Part shown: piece after piece, positions 32,022 to 32,586 of the stretch | Layout: the number at the start of each line of letters is the position of its first letter | Position numbering within the stretch: position 1 is the first letter of the stretch | DNA from: Acidimicrobiales bacterium | Lineage (GTDB): Bacteria; Actinomycetota; Acidimicrobiia; Acidimicrobiales; Iamiaceae | Assembly (NCBI GenBank): GCA_020439505.1 | Contig: JAGQSO010000099.1 | Span: forward strand, 1 to 32,586 | Reading direction: 5' to 3' | DNA length: 32,586 bases | Made by a program: the position numbers and the translations under genes | Notes under the pieces: model-generated | What the model was told of the DNA's origin: nothing | The model's input: the letters and a program-made list of their open reading frames with translations, nothing else | The model's database searches: none

Positions 32022-32586
32022 ATGACCCGATCCCCTGACGACGACCTGGCCGGAGTGGTGCTCGCTGCCGGGGCCGGTACCCGCCTGTCCCCCCTGACCC
32101 GCCTGCGACCCAAGGCTCTGTGCCCGGTGGGCGGTCGCCCCCTCCTCGACCACGCTCTCGCCCGACTCTCAACGGTAGGGCTGGCGCCATCGTCGGTGGC
32201 GGTGAACCTTCACCACGGCGCCGAGGCGATCGACGCCCACCTGCCCCTATCGGTGCACCGCTCCCGCGAGACCCCGGTTGCCCTGGGCACCGCGGGCGCT
32301 CTGGGCGCCATGGCCGGCTGGCTCGGCGGACGGTCGGTGGTGGTGACCAACGCCGACGCCTGGCTGACCCCCGAAGACCACCCCGACCAGCCCGTGGACC
32401 TCGCCCGATTCGTGGAGGAATGGGACCGCACCCGGGTGCGCCTCCTGTGCGTCCAGACCCGACGCCAAGCGGACTTCGGCACCCTCCGCTACTGCGGGGT
32501 GGCGCTGCTCCCGGCCGCGCTGGTGAGCGGCCTCGCCCCCGAGCCGTCGGGCCTCTACGAGGTGATGTGGCGAGCCGAGCTCGATC
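32022..32586 (+). CDS. Sugar-phosphate nucleotidyltransferase, C-terminus outside the window
   Basis: 188 residues are visible before the edge. VVLAAGAGTRLSPLTRLRPK (~13-32) is the nucleotide-binding loop with the catalytic Arg and Lys. PVGGRPLLDHAL, the TAGALGAM stretch and VVVTNADAW (~105-113), with the metal-binding Asp, follow. It belongs to the family of mannose-1-phosphate guanylyltransferase, GlmU and RmlA; the exact sugar and nucleotide cannot be told. It starts 8 nt after the rlmN stop and is probably cotranscribed. Confidence 0.85.
   Translation, partial: MTRSPDDDLAGVVLAAGAGTRLSPLTRLRPKALCPVGGRPLLDHALARLSTVGLAPSSVAVNLHHGAEAIDAHLPLSVHRSRETPVALGTAGALGAMAGWLGGRSVVVTNADAWLTPEDHPDQPVDLARFVEEWDRTRVRLLCVQTRRQADFGTLRYCGVALLPAALVSGLAPEPSGLYEVMWRAELD

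Overview
The window is GC-rich, densely coded and full of GTG starts. It carries a mycothiol synthase (mshD), an ANTAR response regulator of the PdtaR type near polA, and an interleaved his/trp block of actinobacterial type. This points to an actinobacterium. A separate trpF beside hisA, instead of the single PriA enzyme of mycobacteria and streptomycetes, would suit a deep lineage such as Acidimicrobiia; that placement is inference. No transposase, phage gene or CRISPR array is visible.

Layout. 1-7030 is all minus strand: a partial unknown gene, xthA, a three-part NYN-RNase/S1/lysine-alanine-tail protein, polA, ppnP, pdtaR and a small coiled-coil gene. 7158-11949 is plus strand: malQ, bcp, tRNA-Leu(CAA), two alpha/beta hydrolases and a lipoprotein. 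11976-29729 is almost entirely minus strand and holds the amino-acid block. In transcription order it runs: 64-aa ORF, hisD-C-B-H, then (past an opposite-strand ygiD-like dioxygenase) hisA, a membrane protein, hisF, a GroES-like gene, hisI-trpE, ygfZ, a membrane J-protein, trpC, a copper/cytochrome-oxidase assembly trio (PCuAC-sco-ctaG), trpF and trpB-trpA. 30068-32586 is plus strand: mshD-rlmN and a truncated nucleotidyltransferase.

Function. hisDCBH-A-F-I cover most histidine steps; hisG and hisE are absent here. trpE, trpC, trpF, trpB and trpA cover tryptophan synthesis except trpD and trpG. The trp genes are interrupted by unrelated modules. Close coupling is seen by overlap at hisD/C, hisC/B, hisB/H, hisI/trpE, trpB/A, PCuAC/sco and mshD/rlmN.

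Three signals stand out beyond the genes. (1) At least 13 genes have a TANNNT hexamer 6-8 nt before a start codon, which is the signature of leaderless mRNAs, and several lie inside the his/trp block. (2) A dispersed 89-nt non-coding repeat with a perfect hairpin occurs three times without indels (1207-1295, 17260-17348, 19025-19113), plus a short fragment at 29789-29806. (3) Upstream of the his block, a -10 element, two hairpins and a GC-rich hairpin followed by U5 form either a ~95-nt small RNA or a terminating leader. In addition, the lysine-alanine tail of the NYN protein has its own in-frame ATG behind a near-ideal Shine-Dalgarno, so a separate histone H1-like protein may be made from inside that gene.
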